Assembly: GCA_036389315.1 (NCBI GenBank)
Contig: DASVQF010000003.1
Coordinates: 48,608 to 112,607, forward strand
Origin: DASQYE01 sp036389315
Lineage (GTDB): Bacteria > Acidobacteriota > Blastocatellia > Pyrinomonadales > Pyrinomonadaceae
Direction of reading: 5' to 3'
DNA length: 64,000 nucleotides
Shown: in pieces, positions 51,727 to 60,310 of the stretch
Numbering within the stretch: the first letter of the stretch is position 1
Layout: the number at the start of each line of letters is the position of its first letter
Position numbers and translations under genes: made by a program
Notes under the pieces: generated by a model
Database searches by the model: none
The model's input: the letters and a program-made list of their open reading frames with translations, nothing else
Told to the model about the DNA's origin: nothing

Positions 51727-53361
51727 ATGTTCGCCATTCAAGAGACAGACGGTTTAAAGCGTCAATGGGAGCTGCCCGAGGGCCGAACCCTGACCATCGG
51801 CCGCGCGCCCGACAACGACGTACGCATAGACGACCTCCGCGTCTCTCGTCATCATGCCGTGATCCGCTCCATCTCGCGCCTGCGCGCAGAGCTTCAGAAC
51901 ATCAGCAACGGCAACATAGTGCTCGTCAACAACGCCCCCGTCAGCGCCCAGACGGGCGAGAGCGCGCTGCGCGCCGGAGACGAGATCAAGATCGTCTCAA
52001 CCATCTTTCGCGTCGCCTGGAACGACGAGCCGCCCCCGCTGAGCTACACGGACGAGCCGCTCTCGATGAGCACCTCGATGGTTCCGGCCGAGACGGGCGT
52101 GTCTGCTCTCTTGATGACCACCTCTTCGCAGCGCACGAAAGACGACGAGATCAAGGAGCTGAGACGAAAGGCCGAGATGTTGGCCCAGTTGTGCGAGATG
52201 AGCGCCGCGCTCTCTTCGGATTTCGACGCCGCTTCGATTCTGGATTACGCGACGGGCGTCGTCATGCGGACTATCCCTGCGGACTGCTGCGCGGCTCTCC
52301 TGATAGACCAGGGCGAAGACCCGCGTCCCGTCAGCCTGCGCTTTCGCCAGCCCAACCGCGACGCCTCGCAGCAACCGCCCCTCATCAGCCGCACGGCAGT
52401 CCGCACGGCCATCGAAAAGCGCGTCATGCTCTCTTCGCACGATGTCAGGCGCGACGCGAATTTGAACGTCAGCCAGAGCGCGGTGTTGCAGGGCATACGC
52501 TCTTTGGCCTGCGCTCCGCTGGTCGGGCGCGAGGGCGTCTACGGCGCGCTCTACGCCGACCGCCGCGACGTGCTTGAGACTTTTACGGACGTGGACACGC
52601 AGCTTCTCGCGGCCGTCGCGGCACAGGCGGCCATCGCGGTCGAGGCTGCCCGCGCGCGTGAGCGTGAGCAGCGCGAGGCCCTTGCCCGCGCGGCCTTCGC
52701 GCGCTTCATGCCCGAGCACATCATCAGGGAACTGGTCGAGAATCCGCAGAAGTTCCAGTTGGGCGGAACCAACAAGCGCGTCACGGCCCTCTTCTGCGAC
52801 GTGCGCGGCTTCGCCAAGCTCTCGCACCGCGCCCGGCCCGAGACCATCGTAGACCTCCTGAACATTCTCTTCACCGAAATGGCCGCCGAGATTTTCGAGC
52901 ATCACGGCACGCTCAACAAGTACCTGGGCGACGGGTTGATGGCGCTCTTCGGCGCACCCGTCGAAGGCGAGGCCGATGCCGTCAACGCCGTCAAGGCTGC
53001 CATCGGGATGCAGCGGCGCATCAAGGAGGTCAACGCTCAACTGGCGGCGAAGAATCTGCCGGTGGTGACGCTCGGCATTGGCATCAATACGGGCGAGGCG
53101 ACCGTCGGCTGTATAGGCGCGGAGCAACGCTCGGAATACACAGCCATCGGCGACACGATCAACATCGCCTCGCGCATCGAAGGCCAGGCCAAGCCCGGAC
53201 AGGTGCTCGTCACCGAAGCTACCGTCCGAGAACTCGGCGGGGCGTTCCCCCTGAGCGAGCCCTGGAAGGTCGAAGTCAAAAACATAGACGAGCCAGTCCA
53301 AATCTACAGCGTCATGTACGGCGCTCTGGAAGACGCGGCCTCGGACATGCCGAGCGCCTGA
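51727..53361 (+). CDS. FHA-GAF-class III adenylate/guanylate cyclase
   Basis: 544 residues. An FHA domain (residues 15-95: RTLTIGRAPDNDVRIDDLRVSRHHAVI) binds phospho-Thr. A short coiled coil (about 135-160) and a GAF sensor domain (about 160-320) follow, then a cyclase catalytic domain (about 340-540). Both metal Asp are present (ALFCDVRGF; KYLGDGLMALFGAP), as are the Lys and Asp for adenine recognition, and EYTAIGDTINIASRIEG carries the transition-state Asn and Arg. It is therefore likely active, unlike the protein at 22390. The start is ATG 51727, seven bases after GGAGAG. FHA suggests control by a Ser/Thr kinase. Confidence 0.93.
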   Translation: MFAIQETDGLKRQWELPEGRTLTIGRAPDNDVRIDDLRVSRHHAVIRSISRLRAELQNISNGNIVLVNNAPVSAQTGESALRAGDEIKIVSTIFRVAWNDEPPPLSYTDEPLSMSTSMVPAETGVSALLMTTSSQRTKDDEIKELRRKAEMLAQLCEMSAALSSDFDAASILDYATGVVMRTIPADCCAALLIDQGEDPRPVSLRFRQPNRDASQQPPLISRTAVRTAIEKRVMLSSHDVRRDANLNVSQSAVLQGIRSLACAPLVGREGVYGALYADRRDVLETFTDVDTQLLAAVAAQAAIAVEAARAREREQREALARAAFARFMPEHIIRELVENPQKFQLGGTNKRVTALFCDVRGFAKLSHRARPETIVDLLNILFTEMAAEIFEHHGTLNKYLGDGLMALFGAPVEGEADAVNAVKAAIGMQRRIKEVNAQLAAKNLPVVTLGIGINTGEATVGCIGAEQRSEYTAIGDTINIASRIEGQAKPGQVLVTEATVRELGGAFPLSEPWKVEVKNIDEPVQIYSVMYGALEDAASDMPSA

Positions 53362-53368
53362 CGGTGAT

Positions 53369-53590
53369 TTAAAGAGTATTCTTTTTCGAGCGGCCGATCT
53401 CGACAAAGACTGTGCGGGGCGTGGTCGAAGGTTTCTGACTCTCGCCGCAACTGCCGCAGCCCGTGTCGCAGGGCGCGCTGTTGCTGCGGCTTGAGCGAAA
53501 GGCGCGCAGGCGTGTGAGGGCGCGGCGCGAGACGTAGGCTACGGCCGCGAGCACGATCAATCCCACCAGGATGTTCTGCCAGTCAGTCAT
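53369..53590 (-). CDS. FeoB-associated Cys-rich membrane protein
   Basis: 73 residues: one N-terminal membrane helix (WQNILVGLIVLAAVAYVSR, residues 4-22) and a short cytoplasmic tail with CDTGCGSCG, the layout of the family encoded next to feoB. It starts eight bases after the feoB stop. It is thought to support ferrous iron transport, in the manner of FeoC, although the mechanism is not established. The open frame extends upstream inside feoB, but ATG 53590 gives the normal protein. Confidence 0.88.
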   Translation of the reverse strand: MTDWQNILVGLIVLAAVAYVSRRALTRLRAFRSSRSNSAPCDTGCGSCGESQKPSTTPRTVFVEIGRSKKNTL

Positions 53591-53598
53591 CGCTCTCC

Positions 53599-55788
53599 TC
53601 AGGTAAAGCCAAGCAGGCGGCCCCCCTGAAACGTAATCAGCGAGCCCAGGTAGGCCAGCACCAGCATGTAACCGACCATGAATAGCGGCCAGCGCCATGA
53701 GTTCGTCTCGCGCCGCACGACAGCGACCGTGGACATACACTGGCAGGCGAGCACGAAGAAGACCATCATCGAGACGGCTACCAGCGGCGTCCAGGCGGGC
53801 GTCCCGTCGGGCCGCTTAGCATTGCGTACAGCCTCAGTGAGCGAGGGCGAGCCTTCCTCCTCGTCCGGCCCCACGTTGTAGACAATGCTGAAGGTCGAGA
53901 CGAGCGTCTCGCGCGCGGCGAAAGAAGAGATCAACCCGATGCCCATCTTCCAGTCGAACCCGAGCGGCGCAATCACAGGCTCTATCAAGCGGCCCGCGCG
54001 ACCGGCGTAGCTGTTACGTATCTGCTCGCCCGTCTCGTCGCCACTCTCCTGCACGCTGCTCTGCTCGGCGGCATTTGTTGGAGCGGCGCTCGCGTCGTTT
54101 GTCGCGTGAGCGCGCGGAAACGTGACCAGGGCCCAGAGGATAATCGAGATCGCCAGGATGACTGTCCCTGCGCGGCGGATGAAGATCCAGGCGCGCGACC
54201 AGATGGTTTGCGTGAGCGTCAAAATATTGGGCACGCGATAAGGCGGCAGTTCCAGGACGAGCGGCGGCGGCGGCGCTTTCAAGATCGTGTGCTTCAAGAC
54301 CCACGCCACGCAGACCGCGACTGTGATTCCCAATAGATACATCGAGACGATCATCAGCGCGCCGACAGAGATTATGCCGAAGACTTTTTGCGTCGAGAAG
54401 AAGGCTGCGATCAGGAGCGCGTAGACCGGAAGGCGCGCCGAACAGCTCATAAACGGCGCGATCATAATGGTGGCGAAGCGATCCTTCGGATTCTCAATCG
54501 TGCGCGTCGCCATGATGCCCGGAATGGCGCACGCGAAGCTGCTCAAAAGCGGCATGAAGGCTTTGCCGTGCAGCCCTACGCCGCGCATCAGCCTGTCCAT
54601 CAAAAACGCCGCCCGCGCCATGTAGCCCGTGTCTTCCAGGATAGTGATGAAGAAGAAGAGCAGTAGAATCTGCGGCAGAAAGACCAGCACGCCCCCGACG
54701 CCCGCGATGATACCGTCAACCAGCAGCTCCGTCAGCAACCCCGCAGGCATCCTGTTCCTGACCAGCTCCCCCAGAGTGCCGAAGCCCTTGTCGATCAAGT
54801 CCATCGGCAGCGACGCCCACGAGAAGATGGCCTGAAAGACCAGCAGCATGACGGCGATCAGAATCAGTGGGCCCAAAAGCTTGTGCGTCAAGAGGCGGTC
54901 AATCGCTTCGGTCGCAGTCCGATGCTTGGGCTCTACTGCACGGCGCACGCACTGCGCCGTGACCTGCTCAATCCAGTCGTAGCGCGCAAGCAAAGGCTCC
55001 TGCCACCAATTCCGATCAAGCTCGCACAGACGCGCGCGCGCACCTGCCACGGCCCGCTGCCTGTGATCCTCCTTCGGCAGCTCCTCTCCGTAGAGGTCGC
55101 GCAGCGCGGCGTGTCGCTCGTGTACTTGATGCCCGTCGTCCGAGAGCGCGCGCAGCTCTTCTTCTGCCCTCTCCGAAAGACGCCAGCCCGCGCCTGGGCC
55201 CACCTCCTGCCCCGCCGATTCCAGCACTGCGCCAGCGAGCGCCTCGATGCCGCGTCGCTGCGCCGCGACCACTGGAACGACCGGCAGGCAGAGCGCATCG
55301 GACAGCCGCTCTACGTCAATCTCAATCCCGCGCCGCTCGGCCAGATCGATCATCGTCAGGGCGATCACCACGGGACGGCCGTACTCCAAAAGCTGCGTCG
55401 CCAGATAGAGGTTGCGCTCAAGGTTGGTCGCGTCAACTACGGTCAGGATAATGTCGGGCGCGGGAAGGCCGGCGATCTGTCCCGTGAGCACGTCGCGCGC
55501 GATCTTTTCATCGAGGGAGGCTGCGTCCAGGCTGTAGAGGCCGGGCAAATCTATCAGCCGCGCGGGCGCTCTGTCCGGGGCGAGCGTCCAAGCGCCTTCC
55601 TTACGCTCGACCGTCACGCCCGGATAGTTCGCGACCTTCTGCCGCAAGCCTGTCAGCGTATTGAACAGAGTAGTCTTGCCGGCGTTGGGATTGCCTGCGA
55701 GCGCAATGGTCAGAGCTTTGCTCGTGCTCTTCGGCGTGGGCTCTCGCTTCTGCTGGGAGCGGGAAGGGGATTCGAGGGTGGTGCTCAT
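53599..55788 (-). CDS. feoB: Ferrous iron transporter FeoB
   Basis: 729 residues. A cytoplasmic G domain with G1 AGNPNAGKTT, G2 TVERKEG, G3 DLPGLYSLD and the G4 position TMIDL (TxxD rather than NxxD) is followed by a helical GDI region. The membrane part has two Gate motifs and about eight to ten helices (ILLLFFFITILEDTGYMARAAFLMDRLMRGVGLHGKAF is the FeoB core region, with the Cys-containing FACAIPGIMATR). GTP-gated Fe(II) uptake. An unusual 25-residue polar N-terminal extension precedes the G domain. Follows feoA by 36 bases. Confidence 0.96.
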   Translation of the reverse strand: MSTTLESPSRSQQKREPTPKSTSKALTIALAGNPNAGKTTLFNTLTGLRQKVANYPGVTVERKEGAWTLAPDRAPARLIDLPGLYSLDAASLDEKIARDVLTGQIAGLPAPDIILTVVDATNLERNLYLATQLLEYGRPVVIALTMIDLAERRGIEIDVERLSDALCLPVVPVVAAQRRGIEALAGAVLESAGQEVGPGAGWRLSERAEEELRALSDDGHQVHERHAALRDLYGEELPKEDHRQRAVAGARARLCELDRNWWQEPLLARYDWIEQVTAQCVRRAVEPKHRTATEAIDRLLTHKLLGPLILIAVMLLVFQAIFSWASLPMDLIDKGFGTLGELVRNRMPAGLLTELLVDGIIAGVGGVLVFLPQILLLFFFITILEDTGYMARAAFLMDRLMRGVGLHGKAFMPLLSSFACAIPGIMATRTIENPKDRFATIMIAPFMSCSARLPVYALLIAAFFSTQKVFGIISVGALMIVSMYLLGITVAVCVAWVLKHTILKAPPPPLVLELPPYRVPNILTLTQTIWSRAWIFIRRAGTVILAISIILWALVTFPRAHATNDASAAPTNAAEQSSVQESGDETGEQIRNSYAGRAGRLIEPVIAPLGFDWKMGIGLISSFAARETLVSTFSIVYNVGPDEEEGSPSLTEAVRNAKRPDGTPAWTPLVAVSMMVFFVLACQCMSTVAVVRRETNSWRWPLFMVGYMLVLAYLGSLITFQGGRLLGFT

Positions 55789-55824
55789 AGATCAGTGACG
55801 AGCGAGATGGACGCTTAATCTCAC

Positions 55825-56097
55825 TTACCTTTCCTCGTCCGTCACGGCCGTAACGGTAATCGTCAGGGCTTCGGTGCGCCGCAGCGCCAGGTGATAGCCG
55901 CGCACTCTGATCTCAAGGGGGTCGCCAAGCGGCGCTGTCTTTATCACACGCACGGGCGCGCCCGGCACGACACCCATCTCCATCAGACGGCGTGTCACCG
56001 GACTCTCGCCCTGAACTGCGATGACACGGGCCTCGACGCCCACGGGCAAGTGGGCCAGCGAAGAATCTTTCAATGTCTCTTGAATCTGCATCACCAT
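55825..56097 (-). CDS. feoA: Ferrous iron transport protein A
   Basis: 90-residue SH3-like FeoA domain: HLPVGVEARVIAVQGESPVTRRLMEMGVVPGAPVRVIKTAPLGDPLEIRVRGYHLALRRTEA (residues about 20-80) matches the family core GxxxxRxxxxGxxPGxxV...GdpixvxvxGxxxaLRkxeA. It modulates FeoB. ATG 56097 is chosen because the -10 element ends at 56122; TTG 56106 would leave almost no leader. First gene of the feo operon. Confidence 0.93.
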   Translation of the reverse strand: MVMQIQETLKDSSLAHLPVGVEARVIAVQGESPVTRRLMEMGVVPGAPVRVIKTAPLGDPLEIRVRGYHLALRRTEALTITVTAVTDEER

Positions 56098-56121
56098 AGC
56101 TTTCAAAAAACCGCCGCCGAC

Positions 56122-56150
56122 AGTATATCCGGGTTGAAATTAGATTTCAA
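56122..56150 (-). promoter_or_regulatory. feo promoter with overlapping palindromic operator
   Basis: On the minus strand, -35 TTGAAA (56150-56145), 17-base spacer, -10 TATACT (56127-56122). A perfect palindrome TTGAAAT-CTA-ATTTCAA (56150-56134) covers the -35 and half of the spacer; a further GAAATTG lies upstream. The position is ideal for a repressor responding to iron. The sequence is AT-rich like Fur boxes but is not the canonical GATAATGATAAT form, so the regulator could be a Fur, DtxR/MntR or Rrf2 protein. Confidence 0.7.
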
Positions 56151-56213
56151 TTTCAATTTTGCCTCTACTCGCCAGGTCGCGTCTTAAAGGCTGCTCTTCG
56201 GTTGACGAAAGGC

Positions 56214-57782
56214 TTACTGGCGGTTGACGGGGAGGATGGCCAGGTCTGCGCGCAGGGGGCCAAGCTCGGTCTTAGCCGTGACGCGCAAGGGGAGCCGCCG
56301 GCTGTCTTCGCTGACCCAGAGGCGCAGGGCATATTTATCGCCTTGCGGGTCGTCGGTCGTCAGGGACAACTGGACGGCCGGTATCTTCTGCCCGCCAAGC
56401 TCTATGGTCTCGCGCTTGAGCGAGGTGATGAAGAGCGTGCGCGGTTTGTCTTCGATCAGAAAGGAGACGGCGTTGCGTTTGGGCGGCGCGAGGTTGAAAG
56501 AGCGCAGGGCGTAGAGGACTGAGACCAGGTCATGTGTGCCGACGGGAATCTCTATCCGCACGCCCTTGTCCGTCGTGGCGTTGCCGCGATCCTGGTCAAT
56601 GGTCAGAGTCTTATTGACGCGGCGGCGTCCTTCGCGCAGGTTCATCTCTATGCGAAAGGGAAGCAGCGTCGTCGGGTCAACATAAGTGTTGATCTGATCG
56701 TTGACGACGAAGAGCTTCTGCGCGGCGTTGGTGGTCTGCGCCTGCACGGCTATGAGCAGGCCGTCGCGATTGAAATACTTCGCGCGCTGTCTGACCTGGA
56801 AAGTGGCGGAGCCCACGGCAGGCGTCATGGTTCCCAGAAAAAAATTGAAGTTCAATTGCTCGCCGACGGCGAAGGGCACGCCCGGCGGCAGCCCTGCACC
56901 AGCCGCAGGCTGAGTCCTTCCTGGCTGAGTCACGGCAGGCTGCACAGTCTTCGGCGGCTCTGTGACTTTCGGCGCAGGCGGCGTCGCGGGCAGCTCCGAG
57001 CTGGCAAGCTCTGCGCGAATCTCTCCGACCTTATGTTTAGCTGTAATGAGGACGGGCACATGACGCTCGTCATCGCTGAAGTAGATACGCACGTTATAAG
57101 AGTTGGCCCGCGAATTGTTCTTCACATGAAGCTGGGTCAGGATGGTATTGAAGGAGCCGACGTTGGTCTTGATCAGTTGGCGGCCGCGCACCTTCAGCTC
57201 GACCTCGTACTGCTCCGTGTCGTGGCGCACGATCAGAAAGTAGGAAGCGCCTTCAACGAGGGGCAGCGCGCGCAGGCGATAGAGCGCCGAGAGAAAATCG
57301 TAGGGCCCTGAGAAGGTGACCTTGTTGGGGATAGCCGAGACTCCGACGGGCAGGTTGTAATCCCTGGAAGTATCGGCCGTGCGCCCGCCTTCGCGAATGA
57401 CTTCCTGCGAATGATAGGGCAGTCCCGACCGCGGGTCGATATATGTCACGTAGTCGTTATTGATGGAATAGAGCGCGGCATTGACGACTCCCGTAGTCTC
57501 GACGTGCGCGTTCAGTTGCAAGCCTTCGAGGCTGAAATAATTTCCGCGCCCGGCATTGAACAGTTCGACGTGTGCTGCGGTCGAGAAGTTAGAGAAGGAG
57601 ACGTTATAGGTCAGGCGCTCGCCGGGCTGGTACGGGCTCCCGGAAAAGGGAAGCGCGGCGACCGTTTCCTTGCTCTGTCCATAAAGCGCCGGGCAGAGAG
57701 CCAGAAGTAACAGACCTATTGCGATAACCGTAAGCGGACGATTCAAGCCGTAAGTTCCCCTTGACAGCAGATTGTTTTCCAT
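56214..57782 (-). CDS. Exported protein with two tandem DUF3108 domains
   Basis: 522 residues: N-terminal signal or anchor (about 18-36), then two copies of the DUF3108 fold. Copy 1 spans about 50-265 (YQPGERLTYNVSFSNFSTAAHVELF; YVTYIDPRSGLPYHSQEVIREGGR; VPVLITAKHKVGEIRAEL). Copy 2 spans about 305-520 (FAVGEQLNFNFFLGTMTPAVGSATF; INTYVDPTTLLPFRIEMNLREGRR; LPLRVTAKTELGPLRADL). They are joined by a Pro/Thr/Gln linker. Parallel motifs show internal duplication. Periplasmic, function unknown. Confidence 0.88.
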   Translation of the reverse strand: MENNLLSRGTYGLNRPLTVIAIGLLLLALCPALYGQSKETVAALPFSGSPYQPGERLTYNVSFSNFSTAAHVELFNAGRGNYFSLEGLQLNAHVETTGVVNAALYSINNDYVTYIDPRSGLPYHSQEVIREGGRTADTSRDYNLPVGVSAIPNKVTFSGPYDFLSALYRLRALPLVEGASYFLIVRHDTEQYEVELKVRGRQLIKTNVGSFNTILTQLHVKNNSRANSYNVRIYFSDDERHVPVLITAKHKVGEIRAELASSELPATPPAPKVTEPPKTVQPAVTQPGRTQPAAGAGLPPGVPFAVGEQLNFNFFLGTMTPAVGSATFQVRQRAKYFNRDGLLIAVQAQTTNAAQKLFVVNDQINTYVDPTTLLPFRIEMNLREGRRRVNKTLTIDQDRGNATTDKGVRIEIPVGTHDLVSVLYALRSFNLAPPKRNAVSFLIEDKPRTLFITSLKRETIELGGQKIPAVQLSLTTDDPQGDKYALRLWVSEDSRRLPLRVTAKTELGPLRADLAILPVNRQ

Positions 57783-57999
57783 AGAGCGCCCGGTAAAGCC
57801 CTAAACGATTTTACACGCACATGGGCCCACAAGGTTCCTAATGATAGAGCCCATCTGCCCGCCTTTATCCCCCCTACTATTGAAAGCCGGACTATTCAAA
57901 CCCAGGCTTGGCCGTCACCGCAACGCTTCACGGGCATCAGCCGGGATGCTGGCAACTTCCCTTCCGAGTGTACGGCAAAAAGCGGCTTAGCGCGACCGC
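57783..57999. other. Intergenic region between the DUF3108 gene and pyrF
   Basis: 217 bases between two minus-strand genes. TAAAAT on the minus strand about 25 bases before the DUF3108 ATG could be a -10, but no matching -35 is seen. One TGGGCCCA palindrome lies at 57822. No terminator with a clear U-tract for pyrF. Confidence 0.35.
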
Positions 58000-58791
58000 T
58001 CAATCGCCTCTTTCGCTTCCCGGCACGCCCGAGCGTGACGCCTCTGGCCCGCCGCTTTCACCCCTTGCGCGCGACATCTCTTCGACAACGCTTGCGACGG
58101 CCTTGAGCGGGTCGGGCGCGTTAAGTATGGCGCGTCCGAGGACTAGGTAATCCGCCCCGGCCCCTATAGCCTGGGCGGGAGTCATCGTGCGTTTTTGATC
58201 GTCCGTGGCGGAGCCTGCGGGCCGCACGCCCGGCGTCACGACCAGGAAGCCTTCGGCGCTGACGCTCTCGCGCACAATCGCCACTTCTCTGGGAGAGGCC
58301 ACGACACCGTCGAGACCGCTCTCTGCGCTCAGGCGCGCGAGCCTTGCGACGAGCGCCTCGGGCCCACACTCTATAGAGACTTCATTGAGCGCCGCTTGGT
58401 CTGCGCTCGTCAGGGCCGTGACGCCCAAGATCACCGGACGCCTGATGCGCTCGCGCTCAGAGACCTCACAGACTGCCTCGCGCGTGCGCCGCATCATCTC
58501 TCGTCCGCCGAGCGCGTGCACATTGAACATACTCACGCCCAGGCGCGCGGCCTCCACGCTGGCGGCCGCGACCGTGTTCGGGATGTCATGAAACTTCAGA
58601 TCGAGAAAGAGGCGCGCGCCCTCTTCGACCAACTCTCGGACGAGCGTGGGCCCGGCCGAAGTGAAAAGCTGCGAGCCGATCTTAAACATCCCGACGGAGC
58701 CGCGCAGTCGCCGGAAAAGCTCGCGTGCTTCCGTACGGGTCGCGACATCGAGCGCCACTATCAGCCTCTCCTTGATTGCACCCTCCATCAT
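58000..58791 (-). CDS. pyrF: Orotidine 5'-phosphate decarboxylase
   Basis: Last step of de novo UMP synthesis. 263 residues; LIVALDVATRTEA, the catalytic LDLKFHDIPNTV (Asp-Lys-Asp charge relay), VVTPGVRPAG and GADYLVLGRAI are the family signatures. The C-terminal 20 residues are a low-complexity tail. The ATG overlaps the pyrD stop (ATGA), so translation is coupled. Together with pyrD this gives de novo synthesis next to the salvage and catabolic operons in the same window. Confidence 0.96.
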   Translation of the reverse strand: MMEGAIKERLIVALDVATRTEARELFRRLRGSVGMFKIGSQLFTSAGPTLVRELVEEGARLFLDLKFHDIPNTVAAASVEAARLGVSMFNVHALGGREMMRRTREAVCEVSERERIRRPVILGVTALTSADQAALNEVSIECGPEALVARLARLSAESGLDGVVASPREVAIVRESVSAEGFLVVTPGVRPAGSATDDQKRTMTPAQAIGAGADYLVLGRAILNAPDPLKAVASVVEEMSRARGESGGPEASRSGVPGSERGD

Positions 58792-59912
58792 CTAAATCCT
58801 CCCGCCAGCTCTCTGGCGCGGCAACCGACCGCTTCGTCGAGCGAGTCGAACCCTTCTCTTCTCAGATTGACAGCCAGCCCTTCGTTGATCCGCCGCACCA
58901 CGCCCGGCCCCTCGTAGATGAAGCCCGTGTAGAGCTGAACCAGGCTCGCCCCGGCGCAGATTTTCTGCCACGCGTCGTCGGCCGTAAAGATTCCGCCCGT
59001 CCCGATGATCGTGAGGCGTCCGCGCGTCAGATTGTAGAGCCGCGCGACCACCTCCGTAGAGCGCGCGCGAAGCGGAGCGCCGCTCAATCCTCCCTCGCCA
59101 TAGCTTTCAACCTCGCGTGAGGGCGTGCTGAGGCCCGCACGGCTCGTCGTCGTGTTGGTCGCGATGATCCCTTTGAGCCCTGCGCTTTCTGCGACCGAGA
59201 CGATTGATTCCAGCTCCTCGACTTCAAGGTCTGGCGCAATCTTGACCAGGAGCGGCACTGGCCCACGACCCTTTGGCCCGCGTGACAGCTCTTCGTTCCT
59301 TCTTTGCAGCGTCTTGAGCAGGCCGGCGAGCGCGTCGGCGCGTTGCAGCTCGCGCAAGTTCGGCGTGTTGGGCGAGCTGACGTTAACGACCATGTAATCG
59401 GCCAGCGGGTGCATCACGTCGAAGCTCGCCAGGTAATCCTCGACGGCATCTTCTATCGGCACGACGCGGCTCTTGCCTATGTTGATGCCGAGCACGCAAC
59501 CGGGCCTGTGTCGCGCGAGATGAGCGGCGACCGTCCCAGCACCCTCGTTATTAAAGCCCAGGCGATTGACCAGCGCACGATCAAGCGGCAAGCGAAAGAG
59601 GCGCGGGCGCGGATTGCCTGCCTGCGCCCTGTGCGTCACAGTCCCGACCTCCACAAACCCGAAACCGAGCGCCGCCAGCCCTTGCGCCGCCAACCCGTTC
59701 TTATCAAACCCGGCGGCCAGTCCGACAGGGTTCTTGAACTTGAGCCCGAAGCGCCGCAACTCCCCGAACGGCGCGCTCTCGTAATGCCTGCTCGCCAGGC
59801 CCCGCGCGAAACCCGGCGCGAAAGCGAGCGAAAGCCCCCTGAGTGCCCATTCATGCACCGACTCAGGCGGCAAACGAAACAGCACCGGGCGCAGTATTGA
59901 GCGATAGAGCAT
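58788..59912 (-). CDS. pyrD: Dihydroorotate dehydrogenase (quinone), class 2
   Basis: 374-residue membrane-associated FMN enzyme oxidising dihydroorotate with quinone. The N-terminal helical extension (YRSILRPVLFRLPPESVHEWAL) that binds quinone marks class 2. LGFGFVEVGTVTHRAQAGNPRPRLFRLP, NVSSPNTPNLRELQ (catalytic Ser), NTTTSRAGL and IGTGGIFTADDAWQKICAGASLVQLYTG follow. ATG 59912 matches the usual N-terminus; an in-frame TTG at 59942 lies in the adjacent inverted repeat. Operon with pyrF. Confidence 0.96.
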   Translation of the reverse strand: MLYRSILRPVLFRLPPESVHEWALRGLSLAFAPGFARGLASRHYESAPFGELRRFGLKFKNPVGLAAGFDKNGLAAQGLAALGFGFVEVGTVTHRAQAGNPRPRLFRLPLDRALVNRLGFNNEGAGTVAAHLARHRPGCVLGINIGKSRVVPIEDAVEDYLASFDVMHPLADYMVVNVSSPNTPNLRELQRADALAGLLKTLQRRNEELSRGPKGRGPVPLLVKIAPDLEVEELESIVSVAESAGLKGIIATNTTTSRAGLSTPSREVESYGEGGLSGAPLRARSTEVVARLYNLTRGRLTIIGTGGIFTADDAWQKICAGASLVQLYTGFIYEGPGVVRRINEGLAVNLRREGFDSLDEAVGCRARELAGGFR

Positions 59913-59934
59913 CAAAAACAGTGACTTGAGACCT

Positions 59935-59991
59935 GATGACAAGCGACGAGCAAGAACAGCATTCTAGCCTGTCATCTATCGCTTGTCACTT
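59935..59991. repeat. Heptamer-type inverted repeat upstream of pyrD
   Basis: GATGACAAGCGA (about 59935-59946) is complemented by TCGCTTGTCAC (about 59979-59989), with further TGTCATC/GATGAC pairing. The word GTGACAAG is shared with the elements at 3013 and 7584. On the minus strand the element lies immediately upstream of the pyrD start. Confidence 0.65.
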
Positions 59992-60037
59992 ACCAGAAAC
60001 CGCACGCCATCACGTCAAAACAGCCACGAGCAACCAC

Positions 60038-60310
60038 AAATCCTCGATTTCCGGCCTGAAAACAGAGATTTAAGCTGTAGGAATCGCAATCCAGGGCTTC
60101 GGGAGCGCGATTCCTGCTCATGGGAACGTGATTCCGGGCCTCGGGATTGCAATCCCGAGGCCCGGAATCGCAATTCCACCCTTCGGGAACGCGTTCCCGA
60201 AGCCCGGAATCGCAATCCCGAAGGGTGGAATTGCAATCCCGAAGCCCGGGAACGTGATTCTGAGGCTTGGGAGAGCGGTTCCGGGCGGCAGGATTGAAGA
60301 TTCCGGCTTC
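60038..60310. repeat. 21-nt phased array of palindromes (about 13 units)
   Basis: Units start every 21 bases; those at 60080, 60101, 60122, 60143, 60164, 60185, 60206, 60227, 60248, 60269 and 60290 are clear, and 60038 and 60059 are degenerate. Each is a 14-nt (near-)palindrome such as GGGATTGCAATCCC or GGGAACGCGTTCCC plus a 7-nt spacer (GAAGCCC, GAGGCCC). Some spacers are complements of others (60136-60142 with 60157-60163; 60178-60184 with 60220-60226). It lies between divergent pyrD and the VWA gene. Open frames through it on both strands encode heptapeptide repeats (GIAIPKP-like) as a consequence of the period. Confidence 0.9.

Noticed and set aside
41661..60310. CRISPR arrays at 41661 and 60038
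   Set aside because: Repeats are 14-15 nt with 6-7 nt spacers at a strict 21-nt period, spacers are themselves partly repeated or complementary, and no cas genes are present.
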